64,000 nt of DNA from MGBC163016 sp964462135 (GTDB lineage Bacteria > Actinomycetota > Coriobacteriia > Coriobacteriales > Eggerthellaceae): contig CAYWWK010000008.1 of assembly GCA_964462135.1 (NCBI GenBank), positions 16,265 through 80,264 on the forward strand. Direction: 5' to 3'. A program made the position numbers and the translations under genes. Positions within the stretch are counted from its first letter, which is position 1; the number at the start of each line of letters is the position of its first letter. The notes below the pieces were generated by a model. It did no database searches. It was not told the DNA's origin and worked only from the letters and a program-made list of their open reading frames with translations. Below are positions 15,997 to 25,196 of this stretch, in pieces.

Positions 15997-18072
15997 ATGG
16001 CAGCACCTGCAACAGAGCACGTAAGGAACATCGTTCTCGTCGGCCAAGATGGTGCCGGGAAGACATCACTGGCAGAGGCGATGCTCTATGTCTCCGGCAA
16101 GACCCCGCGCATGGGTACAACCCATGATGGGAAGTCCTACCTTGACTACGACCCCGAAGAGATAAAGCGCAAGTTCACCATCAACACCTCCGTTGCACCC
16201 ATTCCCTACAAGGACTTCAAAATCAATGTGCTTGACACGTCGGGTCATCCTGATTTCATCGGTGACACGCTGGCTTCCATGCAGGCCTCTGAGATGGCAT
16301 TGTTCGTAGTCGATGCAGTTGCAGGCCCGCAGGTCATGACTACTCGCCTGTGGCGCGAGGCGGAGAAGATGGACCTCTCCCGTGCAGTGTACATCAATCA
16401 CATCGATCGCGAGAACGCGAATTTCGATACCGCCATGGCCACCCTGCATGCCCGCTTCGGCACGCGGTTGGGCGCCGTCACCATTCCCATGGGGGTGGAC
16501 AAGGATTTCCAAGGCGTCATCGACGTCATCCGCATGAAGGCTCGCTACCACAGCGCTCAGGGCACCGAAGAGGTGGTCGAGGACATTCCCGCTGAATATA
16601 TGGAGACGGCTCTGTCTGCTCGGGACAAGCTGTGTGATCTGGTGGCTGAAGCTGACGATGAGCTCATGATGAAGTATCTGGATGGCGAGGAGCAGCTCAC
16701 CCAGGAAGAGCTGGAATCCCTTTTGGACAAGGCCATTGCCCAGGAACTCATCATCCCGGTGTTCGTTGGATCGACCATCATCATGCAGGGCGTCCAGAAC
16801 CTGATGGAAGACATCGCCACGTACTTCCCGCATCCGCGCAGCCATGGTGGCTTCAAGCAGATGTCCGATGGGGTCACCATTCCCATCGATGAGACGAAGC
16901 GCCCCTCAGCCTTCATCTTCAAGACCATCTCCGACCCCTTCGTGGGACGCCTGAGTTTCCTCAAGGTGCTTTCTGGCTATCTTGAGCCGGGAATCGAGCT
17001 CATCAATTCCCGTACTGGCAAGAAGGAGCGTCTGGGCAAGATCCAGGTCATGATGGGCAAGGAGCCCATGGATGTGAAGAGCGCGAAGGCGGGCGATATC
17101 GTCGTGGTTCCCAAGCTGGCGGATGCCAAGAATGGGGATACGCTCTCAGTCGAAGGAGACATCGCCATCCAGCCCCTTGTCCTGCCCGAGCCGCTCTATC
17201 CGGTGGCCATCGAAGCGGTGAACAAGAACGAGGAGGATAAGCTGGGGACGTTCCTTTCCCGCGCCGCAGAGGCTGATCCCACCATTCGGATCACTCGGGA
17301 TGAACAGACGCACCAGACCATCCTCCATGCCATGGGCGAGACCCAGGTTGATATGCTCATGTCGCGCTTGAAGGAACAGACGGGTGTCGATGCCAAATTG
17401 GTCGAGGTCCGCATTCCCTACCGCGAGACCATTCGCAAGCAGGCTGAAGCCCAAGGCCGTCACAAGAAGCAGACGGGTGGCGCTGGGCAGTTCGGCGACT
17501 GCTGGCTGCGCCTCACGCCGAATCCTGATGCTGGCTATGAATTCGTGGATGAGATCAAGGGCGGCGTCATCCCCAACGGACTCATTCCTGCGGTGGACAA
17601 GGGCGTGCAGGAAGCCATGGCCGAGGGATTCCTGGCGGGGTATCCCATGGTTGACATCAAGTGCGCCGTCTTCGACGGTTCGTACCATTCGGTCGACTCC
17701 AATGAGATGGCCTTCAAGACAGCGGCCCGCATCGGATTCCGTGCAGCAGCTGAAAAGGCGAATCCGGTCGTTTTGGAACCCATGGCGACCATGAACATCA
17801 CCGTGGGCGAGGAATATGCCGGTACCGTCATGGGAGACATCTCCACCCGTCGTGGTCGCATCATCGGCACCGATGCGGGGGAAGCGGGTGACACGATCAT
17901 CATGGTGCGCGTGCCCTATGCCGAGGTGATCGAATACACGAAGGATCTGCGTTCCCTTACCCGTGGGTCCGGCTCCTACACCATCAAGCTCGAAGGGTAT
18001 GAGGAAGCTCCCCATGACGTGACCAAGAAGCTGGTGGAAGCCTATGAGGCTGCCCGAGCCCAAGGCAACTGA
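15997..18072 (+). CDS. EF-G-like translational GTPase paralogue
   Basis: The protein of about 691 residues aligns with EF-G through all five domains. The P-loop is GQDGAGKT (16-23), G3 is DTSGH (80-84, where EF-G has DTPGH), and G4 is NHID (134-137) instead of the usual NKxD. Domain IV carries YRETIRKQAEAQGRHKKQTGG and the C-terminal domain TRRGRIIGTDA. These departures place it with EF-G-like paralogues (EF-G2/FusA2) rather than the housekeeping factor. The gene stands alone, away from the str operon. I used the ATG at 15997; a TTG two codons upstream is possible. The function could be in recycling or stress, or it could be a poor GTPase. Confidence 0.88.
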   Translation: MAAPATEHVRNIVLVGQDGAGKTSLAEAMLYVSGKTPRMGTTHDGKSYLDYDPEEIKRKFTINTSVAPIPYKDFKINVLDTSGHPDFIGDTLASMQASEMALFVVDAVAGPQVMTTRLWREAEKMDLSRAVYINHIDRENANFDTAMATLHARFGTRLGAVTIPMGVDKDFQGVIDVIRMKARYHSAQGTEEVVEDIPAEYMETALSARDKLCDLVAEADDELMMKYLDGEEQLTQEELESLLDKAIAQELIIPVFVGSTIIMQGVQNLMEDIATYFPHPRSHGGFKQMSDGVTIPIDETKRPSAFIFKTISDPFVGRLSFLKVLSGYLEPGIELINSRTGKKERLGKIQVMMGKEPMDVKSAKAGDIVVVPKLADAKNGDTLSVEGDIAIQPLVLPEPLYPVAIEAVNKNEEDKLGTFLSRAAEADPTIRITRDEQTHQTILHAMGETQVDMLMSRLKEQTGVDAKLVEVRIPYRETIRKQAEAQGRHKKQTGGAGQFGDCWLRLTPNPDAGYEFVDEIKGGVIPNGLIPAVDKGVQEAMAEGFLAGYPMVDIKCAVFDGSYHSVDSNEMAFKTAARIGFRAAAEKANPVVLEPMATMNITVGEEYAGTVMGDISTRRGRIIGTDAGEAGDTIIMVRVPYAEVIEYTKDLRSLTRGSGSYTIKLEGYEEAPHDVTKKLVEAYEAARAQGN

Positions 18073-18096
18073 GAGCGGATGGTCTGATATGCCTGC

Positions 18097-18126
18097 AAGC
18101 GCCCGCCGGTATGTGCGGGCGCTTTT
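18097..18126 (+). terminator. Terminator of the EF-G-like gene
   Basis: A 10-bp GC-rich stem (AAGCGCCCGC / GCGGGCGCTT, 8-base loop) runs into a short TTTT. It lies 25 bases after the stop. Confidence 0.75.
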
Positions 18127-18180
18127 CGCATGAGCGCGTTTCACGCATCATGAGACAATGCTGAGACAGGGAGGAAAGCG

Positions 18181-19992
18181 ATGATCAATCACTTCTGCAA
18201 GATGCCGCTTTGGGAGTGCAGCCGCACGCTGGTCGAGGTGGCTCAAGGACGCAAGAGCGCCGATGTCGTCATCAAGAGAGCGAAGCTGGTGAACGTGTGC
18301 ACGGCTGAGGTGCAAGAGGATATGGACGTTGCCATCTCCTGCGGGCGTATTGCCTATGTCGGCCACGCAGATCATTGCATCGGGGAGGGTACCTCCGTCA
18401 TCGATGCGGATGGTGCCTACATCGCCCCCGGCTTCCTCGATGGCCACATCCACGTGGAATCCTCCATGATGGGTGCTGGCGAATATGCCTGTGCGGTCAT
18501 TCCCCACGGCACGGTGGGAATCTATTGGGACCCCCATGAGATATGCAACGTGCTGGGCTTGGATGGGGTGAAGGTCATGATGGATGATGCAGCCCGCACG
18601 CCGCTCAAGGCCATGGTGACCACGCCGTCCTGCGTGCCTGCTGTTCCCGGATTCGAGGACACGGGTTCGTTCATCGGTCCTGATGAGATCGCGGAATCCA
18701 TGACGTGGGATGGGGTCGTGGGTCTGGGCGAGATGATGAATTTCGTGGGCGTGGTGAATGGCACCGACCATGCTCATGATGAACTGGCTGAAACTCTCAA
18801 GGCAGACAAGGTCATCACGGGCCACTATTCCATTCCTGAAACCGACCGGGGTCTGAATGCCTACATTGCCTCAGGCGTGCGTTGCTGTCATGAATCAACG
18901 CGAGCCGAGGATGCCTTGGCCAAGATGCGCTTGGGTCAATATGCACAACTTCGCTACGGGTCAGCTTGGCATGACCTTCCCGAGCTTGCCCATGCCATCA
19001 CCGACACCCATATAGACACGCGCTTCGCGAACCTGGTGTCCGATGATACCCACCCCCATACCCTGGTGGAAGATGGTCATCTTGACCATGTGGTGCGGGT
19101 GGCGGTGCAATGTGGCATCTCGCCCATCGAGGCCATCCAGATGGTCACCATCAATGTGGCAACCTGCTTCCGCATGGACAACGAACTGGGTTCCATCACA
19201 CCGGGCAAGTGCGCCGATATCGTGTTCCTTGATGGACTGGATACCCTGCGTGTCCTGCGGACAATGATCGATGGAGAGGTGGTGGCAGAGGCGGGGAGGG
19301 TCCTCTTCAAGCTTGATCCCTATCGCTATCCTGAATGGGTCACCCGCTCGATGCATGTGGGGCGCGACATCACTCCTTCGTCGTTTGCGGTGGATGTGCC
19401 TGATGCCTTGGCTGATCAGGAGGCCGTTGCCGTGCGCGCCATCGAGATCATCCCGGGCAAGGTGGGAACATTCGAGACGACCTTGGAATTGCCTGTCGTG
19501 GAAGGAAAGCTGGAAAGCGATCTTTCCCAAGACACACTCAAGACCTTCGTCTTCGAACGCCACCACGGCACGGGGACGTGCGGGATGGGATTCACGAAGG
19601 GTTTCGGCATCAAGCGAGGAGCCATGGCCTCAACCGTGGCCCACGATGCCCACAATCTGCTGGTGGTGGGCACCAATGACGAAGACATGGCTCTTGCCGC
19701 CAATACCCTGATTGGATGCGGTGGGGGCATGGTGGTCGTGGCAGACGGTGATGTGCTTGGCTTGGTGCAGCTTCCCATTGCGGGGTTGATGGACGATCTG
19801 GATGCCCAGCAGATGAGCAGGAAGGTTCATGCCTTGGAGGATGCCTGGGCCCGCATCGGCTGTACGATGCCATCTCCCTTCATGACCATGGCGCTCATCC
19901 CCTTGGCATGCCTGCCAGAGCTTCGTCTCACCAATCGCGGTCTCGTGGATTGCACGACCTTCCAATTCGTCGATCTGTTCCTCCAAGGATAA
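18181..19992 (+). CDS. ade: Adenine deaminase
   Basis: The 603-residue protein matches bacterial adenine deaminase, which converts adenine to hypoxanthine and ammonia. The amidohydrolase metal motif is GHIHVESSMM. Further family segments are EMMNFVGVVNG, ITGHYSIPETDRG, ESTRAEDALAKMRLG, VSDDTHPHTLVEDGHLD, and the C-terminal-domain end TNRGLVDCTTFQFVDLF. The length is usual for the family. The ribosome binding site AGGGAGGAAAG is strong. It is monocistronic as far as can be seen and could supply hypoxanthine and ammonia to the anaerobic purine economy. Confidence 0.95.
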   Translation: MINHFCKMPLWECSRTLVEVAQGRKSADVVIKRAKLVNVCTAEVQEDMDVAISCGRIAYVGHADHCIGEGTSVIDADGAYIAPGFLDGHIHVESSMMGAGEYACAVIPHGTVGIYWDPHEICNVLGLDGVKVMMDDAARTPLKAMVTTPSCVPAVPGFEDTGSFIGPDEIAESMTWDGVVGLGEMMNFVGVVNGTDHAHDELAETLKADKVITGHYSIPETDRGLNAYIASGVRCCHESTRAEDALAKMRLGQYAQLRYGSAWHDLPELAHAITDTHIDTRFANLVSDDTHPHTLVEDGHLDHVVRVAVQCGISPIEAIQMVTINVATCFRMDNELGSITPGKCADIVFLDGLDTLRVLRTMIDGEVVAEAGRVLFKLDPYRYPEWVTRSMHVGRDITPSSFAVDVPDALADQEAVAVRAIEIIPGKVGTFETTLELPVVEGKLESDLSQDTLKTFVFERHHGTGTCGMGFTKGFGIKRGAMASTVAHDAHNLLVVGTNDEDMALAANTLIGCGGGMVVVADGDVLGLVQLPIAGLMDDLDAQQMSRKVHALEDAWARIGCTMPSPFMTMALIPLACLPELRLTNRGLVDCTTFQFVDLFLQG

Positions 19993-20147
19993 GGCCCTCT
20001 CGCCGTCTGAAGCTGCAATGAACGACTGCTGGAAGCGGCTTGCCTGAGACCTTACTCTATAATCGATGAATCTGATGCGCTTGAAGCGCAATGAAGGGGG
20101 ACGCAGCTGGCGTCAAATATCCAGCTGCAAATATCAAGGAGAGGAAT

Positions 20148-21092
20148 ATGAAGCCTTACAAGACCGTCATTTACAGCTTCTTCGTGGGAGGTTTGTTTGC
20201 GCTCATTGCGCAGACCATCCTCTCGTTTTGGCAAGTCATGCTGGCAGGCACGCCCATGGAGTTCTTCATGGGCGGTGCGACGCTTGTTTCCATGGGCGTC
20301 ATCGGCTGCATTCTGGGTGGTTTGGCCATCTATCAGTACGTCGAAGAGTGGGCTACGTTTGGAGCCCTTCTTCCATTTTCCGGCTTTGCCATGGCCGTGG
20401 GCATGAAGGCGGTAGGGCCTTGGACCACGAAGAACGAATCCATGGGAAAGTGCATCTGGAACTGCGTGTGGTTCGTCGTCTGGTTCAATGTGTTGTTCAT
20501 GGCCATATGCGTGGCCATCGGGTATGTCTGCGGGATGATGGGTGTCCAGCCTGGACAGAATCTGGGAGTTCCCAAGACCGAAGGCGGGATGCTGTTCTTC
20601 AACGCCTTCTGGGTGGGTGGCCTGCTTGCCGCTGTCTTCCAGATACTCTTCTTGATCTGCAAATCCATTACGCCCAAGACCACCCCGCTCTACATCCTGA
20701 TGACGGCCTGGATGGTTGGAGCCATCCTTGCGCCGTTCGGAATCTCCGGCGCGCTCGCCAATTTCGCGGGTCAGGGCTTTTCGGTCATGATCACCGTTGG
20801 CGGCTACAACACCTACAACATCGGCATGGATCTGTTCCTGGGTGGAGAGCATGCCATGGCGGGTTTGATCCATCTCGGTTCATTCGCGTTGGCGGTGTGC
20901 GGACTGGCTCTTACCGCTCTGTTCACCTTCTGGATCTACAACTGGGTGTTCGGTCGCAAGCCCATCCATCAGGTGCACATCGAGAAGGCTCAGCATTCGC
21001 TGGCTGAATTGACTGAGAAGATGCCGCCGTCTGACAACATCGAGGGCTTCGATTATGAGGTCGATCCAGATATCGCGCAGCAGGAAAGCTGA
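20148..21092 (+). CDS. SpoVA-like membrane protein
   Basis: The 314-residue protein has about seven membrane helices. Its first 110 residues resemble SpoVAC/SpoVAEb: a YSFFVGGLFALIAQ start, then VIGCILGGLAIYQ and FGALLPFSGFAMAVGMKA. In spore formers these proteins move dipicolinate across the forespore membrane. The rest contains further helices and a hydrophilic C-tail rich in acidic residues. A TATAAT element (20058-20063) lies upstream without a clear -35. The ATG at 20148 has AAGGAGAGG. No other sporulation gene is nearby, and Coriobacteriia do not sporulate, so a different small-molecule transport role is likely. Confidence 0.65.
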   Translation: MKPYKTVIYSFFVGGLFALIAQTILSFWQVMLAGTPMEFFMGGATLVSMGVIGCILGGLAIYQYVEEWATFGALLPFSGFAMAVGMKAVGPWTTKNESMGKCIWNCVWFVVWFNVLFMAICVAIGYVCGMMGVQPGQNLGVPKTEGGMLFFNAFWVGGLLAAVFQILFLICKSITPKTTPLYILMTAWMVGAILAPFGISGALANFAGQGFSVMITVGGYNTYNIGMDLFLGGEHAMAGLIHLGSFALAVCGLALTALFTFWIYNWVFGRKPIHQVHIEKAQHSLAELTEKMPPSDNIEGFDYEVDPDIAQQES

Positions 21093-21125
21093 CAGTTGAT
21101 GCTTCGGTATTCAAGGTAGGTTCAC

Positions 21126-21413
21126 ATGGGCAACAAGAAGGGCAAGGGAAGGCTGGAGAAGCGGCTTCAGGAACTTGAGATTCGGAAGCGCAGCGGTTTT
21201 GTCCAGGTTGTCGTGTCACTTGTCGTGATGGTGGTCTTGATCATTGTCAAGACCACCTTTGCCATGCAAGGGGCCGAGTGGGCCAATTCCCAGGTGGCGA
21301 ATATGGCCATCTTCATCTGCGCATTGGTGGCAGCGGGTTTTGCCGGCTATGGAAGCCGTCGCTGGAACCGCGCCCGCAAGGAGATCAATGCGCTCACATT
21401 CCAGCGAAAGTAG
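21126..21413 (+). CDS. Small two-helix membrane protein
   Basis: A 95-residue protein of unknown function. It has a basic N-terminus (KKGKGRLEKRLQELEIRKR), two membrane helices at about residues 25-45 and 57-75, and a basic tail. The gene starts 33 bases after the SpoVA-like gene and is probably co-transcribed, so its product may be a partner or small subunit of that membrane protein. Confidence 0.6.
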   Translation: MGNKKGKGRLEKRLQELEIRKRSGFVQVVVSLVVMVVLIIVKTTFAMQGAEWANSQVANMAIFICALVAAGFAGYGSRRWNRARKEINALTFQRK

Positions 21414-21445
21414 AACTAAATTCACGAACATCTGTTCTTGTTCTG

Positions 21446-21454
21446 TGCTATAAT
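21446..21454 (+). promoter_or_regulatory. Extended -10 element
   Basis: TGC-TATAAT stands about 130 bases upstream of the gene at 21586. No good -35 box pairs with it, which is acceptable for an extended -10 promoter. Confidence 0.5.
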
Positions 21455-21585
21455 CCTTCCATCATATTGCAAAGCAAGCGCACCCATTCCTGATTGGCCG
21501 CAGGTGTCCGGCGCCCAGCTTGCCGGGCTTGTCCAAGCCCAGCCAAAACGCTTGCACAGGCCGTCAGGAAGGGAAGGTGCGTATC

Positions 21586-22374
21586 ATGGCATCGAAGAAC
21601 GAAAGCTGCATCAGGTATTGTTTCACGCAAACCCACGTTGACCCCAAAGACATCACCTGTGTTCATGCGGCATTCAAGCAACTTGATCCCAAGAAGCTGC
21701 TTGGAGTGCTTCTGCAGGATCAACTGGCTTGGAGGATTGATCCCCGTTTGCTTACCGGCAGCGTCAGGCGGCATCTGCTTGCAAGAACCTCTTCAACCCT
21801 TGATCTCATGTATGCCTTCGACCCCGACATCTCGGCTTCCTTCAACCGTATCATCATTCCGGTGCAAACATTCGAATACGCCGGGTGTGGCAACGGCTTC
21901 ACACGCAAGATGCGCTCTGTCATCCTTGATGTGTCAAAGACATCTGCCTATTCATGCAGACAGGCTGACTATGCGCTCTCCATTCCGGAATTCCTTCAGA
22001 AGGTCAATGCTTCCGAAGATAATCCTTCCCAATTCGAGGCTGCATGCATCACCTCTTCAGGAACGCTGATAGGCACACCCTGGGCTCATGTGCTTGGCCA
22101 TGCTCTGTGGTGTCCATCCCACCTGACGGAATATGAGCGATATTCCCTCTGTGCAAGCATCTTCTGGGTCATGACGTTCAATGGGTTCGCTGAAACAGCG
22201 CTTGATTGCAGGAAAGCCGATATCTCCTTTGATGATGAGGATGATGCGCGGCAGGATGATGCGTGGTTCTTCGAAGAGCAGCAGATCAAGATGGCTCGGT
22301 TGGCGGAGCTGTTCAACTACAACAGTCTGATTGATGCCATGAATGCATCGGAATCGCTTCGGCGCTGTGCGTAG
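21586..22374 (+). CDS. Hypothetical cytoplasmic protein
   Basis: A 262-residue soluble protein that I do not recognise. It has several Cys residues, a TPWAHVLGHALW segment, and an acidic stretch (DDEDDARQDDAWFFEEQQ) near the C-terminus. There is no signal peptide or helix-turn-helix. The ATG at 21586 was chosen over one 22 codons upstream because of GGGAAGGTG just before it and an extended -10 promoter further upstream. It is followed by a 116-base gap and the glutamate synthase operon. Confidence 0.6.
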   Translation: MASKNESCIRYCFTQTHVDPKDITCVHAAFKQLDPKKLLGVLLQDQLAWRIDPRLLTGSVRRHLLARTSSTLDLMYAFDPDISASFNRIIIPVQTFEYAGCGNGFTRKMRSVILDVSKTSAYSCRQADYALSIPEFLQKVNASEDNPSQFEAACITSSGTLIGTPWAHVLGHALWCPSHLTEYERYSLCASIFWVMTFNGFAETALDCRKADISFDDEDDARQDDAWFFEEQQIKMARLAELFNYNSLIDAMNASESLRRCA

Positions 22375-22490
22375 TCTGTCTTGGTTAATCAGATAGAAAC
22401 AGAAGACACATCCCTGTGAAACATAACACCGGTAACCTTGAGCGCAATACCTCTTTGTGATGCTTTGAATCAATAACGAAAGGTGTTCTG

Positions 22491-23690
22491 ATGATCAAGT
22501 TGCAGCGAGAAGGAGAGGTGCGAATACCTTCCGGGTGCGCCATTGCAGCCATCATGGACAGATCAGGTCAGCGTCATGATGGCACTGACATCCTGACATC
22601 CATTGCGCTCATGCACGACAGGAGCAATGGCTTGGGTGGCGGTTTCGCCGCTTATGGCATCTATCCCGAATACAAGGATCTCTACGCCTTCCATATCATG
22701 TATGAAACCCCGGACGCGCGCACGGCTGCTGAAGAGTACCTGGGCAGTTACTTCCTCGTCGAGAAGCAAGAACGCATCCCCACCCAAGATGTCCCGGCCA
22801 TCAAGAACCCGCCCGATATCTGGCGTTACTTCGCCGCTGTGCATCCCATGAAGCTGAACATGAGTGGCTTGGACGAAGCGGAATACACCATGCAGCACGT
22901 CTTTCATATCAATGCGGGCATAGACGGTGCGTTCGTGGCGTCTTCAGGCAAGGATATGGGCGCTTTCAAGGGCGTGGGCTACCCAGAGGACATCGGGGAG
23001 TTCTACCGCATTCAAGACTACCAGGCATGGGCTTGGACGGCTCATGGCCGTTTCCCCACCAACACGCCTGGATGGTGGGGCGGCGCGCACCCATTCACCC
23101 TGCTGAATTGGTCAGTGGTACACAATGGCGAGATATCCAGCTACGATGCCAACCGACGCTACGTGGAGCAGTTCGGATACCAATGTGAACTGCAGACGGA
23201 TACCGAGGTCATCACGTACCTGTTCGATCTTCTGGCTCGTCGTCATGGCTTTTCCCAGCAGATGGCAGCCCACATCATGACGGCAAGCTCTTGGGATGAC
23301 ATAGATCGCATGCCACCTGATCAAGCGGCGTTCGAAGCCGCATTGCGCACAACCTATTCGAGTGCGCTGGTGAACGGTCCCTTCTCCATCATCGTTGGGT
23401 CAGAGGAGGGGCTCCTTGCCTTGAATGATCGTCTGAAACTCAGGGCGCTCATGGTGGCCGAGAAAGGACCCATGGTGTACTTGGCAAGTGAGCAGGCAGC
23501 CATAGAAGTGGTCTGTCCTCAGGCAGAGAATGTGCGTCCCGTCGAAGGCGGCGTGCCCTTCGTCGTTCAACTCGATGAGGTGGCGGCGCGCAAGCGGGAG
23601 GAGTCAACGGAAAACGAACCGGCAGACGTCCTGCTCACCCATGAAACAGGCGTGATGCCTCCTCGCAGGAAGGAACTCATCCATGCTTGA
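22491..23690 (+). CDS. Split glutamate synthase: class II glutamine amidotransferase subunit
   Basis: The 399-residue protein is a class II (Ntn-type) glutamine amidotransferase like the GlxB/GltB1 subunit of archaeal-type glutamate synthases. Family segments include AWTAHGRFPTNTPGWWGGAHPF, LLNWSVVHNGEISSYDANR, and TDTEVITYLFDLL. The expected nucleophile is Cys16 in SGCAIAAI, preceded by 15 residues that would have to be removed as a propeptide. It should release ammonia from glutamine for the FMN subunit encoded next. The next gene starts 8 bases before this stop, so translation is coupled. Confidence 0.88.
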   Translation: MIKLQREGEVRIPSGCAIAAIMDRSGQRHDGTDILTSIALMHDRSNGLGGGFAAYGIYPEYKDLYAFHIMYETPDARTAAEEYLGSYFLVEKQERIPTQDVPAIKNPPDIWRYFAAVHPMKLNMSGLDEAEYTMQHVFHINAGIDGAFVASSGKDMGAFKGVGYPEDIGEFYRIQDYQAWAWTAHGRFPTNTPGWWGGAHPFTLLNWSVVHNGEISSYDANRRYVEQFGYQCELQTDTEVITYLFDLLARRHGFSQQMAAHIMTASSWDDIDRMPPDQAAFEAALRTTYSSALVNGPFSIIVGSEEGLLALNDRLKLRALMVAEKGPMVYLASEQAAIEVVCPQAENVRPVEGGVPFVVQLDEVAARKREESTENEPADVLLTHETGVMPPRRKELIHA

Positions 23691-25188
23691 CTATGTGCTG
23701 CCGCGCTACAAGGTGGTGCGTGATAAGGATATGTGCGTCGAGTGCGGCGTGTGTGAGAGGTCCTGCTCCAATGAAGTCCACCATGTAGACCAGGAACTGG
23801 GGCGCGTTGTGGCTGACCATGGCAAATGCGTCAATTGCCAGCGCTGCGTGGTCATGTGCCCAACAAGGGCCATTTCCATCTCGAGATGGCCTCAGGCAGA
23901 TACCGGATCCAGCAATTGGACGCTTGGATATATGCAAGATATTGCCAAGCAGGCTCAAACGGGTGCGGTTCTTCTGTCTTCCATGGGCAATCCTGAACCG
24001 TATCCCATCTATTGGGATCATCTGCTCCTCAATGCAAGCCAGGTCACGAATCCTTCCATCGACCCTTTGCGCGAGCCCATGGAAACCCGAGTGTTCTTGG
24101 GCAGCCGCCCCGGCATGCTTAAAGTGAACGAGCGGAACAAACAGGTGGTGAGCGACATGCCTCCACAACTCAGGCTGGACGTTCCCTTGATGTTCTCAGC
24201 CATGAGTTTCGGATCCATCTCTTTGAATACCCAGAAGTCCTTGGCCATGGCGGCAAGCGAATTGGGAACCTTCTTCAACACGGGGGAAGGAGGGCTGCAC
24301 CAAGACTTGGAAGGGTATGCTGACCATGCCGTCGTGCAAGTTGCCTCAGGCCGTTTCGGGGTCGATCCTCATTACCTCAACGCAGGTGCCGCCATCGAGA
24401 TCAAGATCGGCCAAGGAGCCAAGCCCGGCATCGGGGGCCATCTTCCGGGCGAGAAGATCAATGAGGAGGTGTCTCGCACACGCATGATTCCCCAAGGCAC
24501 CGATGCCATCTCGCCAGCACCCCACCACGACATCTATTCCATCGAAGATCTCAGGCAGCTCATCTTCTCCATCAAGGAGGCAACGCGGTACAAGAAGCCG
24601 GTATCTGTGAAGATAGCCGCTGTGCACAACGTTGCTGCCATCGCGTCGGGCATTGCACGCGCCGGAGCTGACATCATAGCCATCGATGGCTTTCGTGGCG
24701 GTACGGGGGCAGCGCCGAAAAGGATCAGAGACAACGTGGGTATCCCGGTAGAACTGGCGTTGGCGTCGGTGGATCAACGTTTGCGGGAAGAGGGCATCAG
24801 ATCAACGGTCAGTCTGGTTGCCAGCGGCTCCATTCGCAGCTCCGCTGACGTCGTGCGCGCCATCGCGTTGGGTGCTGATGCTGTCTATATCGCCTCTGCG
24901 GCTTTGATAGCGCTCGGTTGCCATCAGTGTGGAGACTGCTCAAGCGGCAAGTGCAATTGGGGCATTGCAACCCAACGCCCTGAGCTCACACGGAGGCTCA
25001 ATCCTGAAATAGCTGCTCGTCGCGTGGTGAATCTGATCACTGGCTGGAATCATGAGATCCAAGAGATGATGGGTGGCATGGGCATCAACTCCATAGACAG
25101 CCTTCGAGGAAACAGGCTCATGCTGCGCGGTGTCGGACTCAATCAAAAAGAGCTTGATATCTTAGGCGTCAAGCACGCAGGGGAGTGA
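23683..25188 (+). CDS. Split glutamate synthase: FMN and Fe-S core subunit
   Basis: The 501-residue protein begins with a two-cluster ferredoxin domain (CVECGVCERSC and CVNCQRCVVMC, residues 18-65). This is followed by the FMN-binding TIM-barrel domain of glutamate synthase: LMFSAMSFGSIS, NTGEGG, KIGQGAKPGIGGHLPG, and IDGFRGGTGAAPKRI. A C-terminal Cys motif (CHQCGDCSSGKCNWGIATQ) stands where classic GltB holds its 3Fe-4S cluster. This is the archaeal-type GltB2 that combines 2-oxoglutarate with ammonia and electrons. It overlaps the amidotransferase gene by 8 bases. Confidence 0.9.
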   Translation: MLDYVLPRYKVVRDKDMCVECGVCERSCSNEVHHVDQELGRVVADHGKCVNCQRCVVMCPTRAISISRWPQADTGSSNWTLGYMQDIAKQAQTGAVLLSSMGNPEPYPIYWDHLLLNASQVTNPSIDPLREPMETRVFLGSRPGMLKVNERNKQVVSDMPPQLRLDVPLMFSAMSFGSISLNTQKSLAMAASELGTFFNTGEGGLHQDLEGYADHAVVQVASGRFGVDPHYLNAGAAIEIKIGQGAKPGIGGHLPGEKINEEVSRTRMIPQGTDAISPAPHHDIYSIEDLRQLIFSIKEATRYKKPVSVKIAAVHNVAAIASGIARAGADIIAIDGFRGGTGAAPKRIRDNVGIPVELALASVDQRLREEGIRSTVSLVASGSIRSSADVVRAIALGADAVYIASAALIALGCHQCGDCSSGKCNWGIATQRPELTRRLNPEIAARRVVNLITGWNHEIQEMMGGMGINSIDSLRGNRLMLRGVGLNQKELDILGVKHAGE

Positions 25189-25196
25189 TGCATGCG

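Noticed and set aside
17146..18144. 332-codon minus-strand frame opposite the EF-G-like gene
   Set aside because: Shadow of a conserved translation GTPase; no independent start signal.
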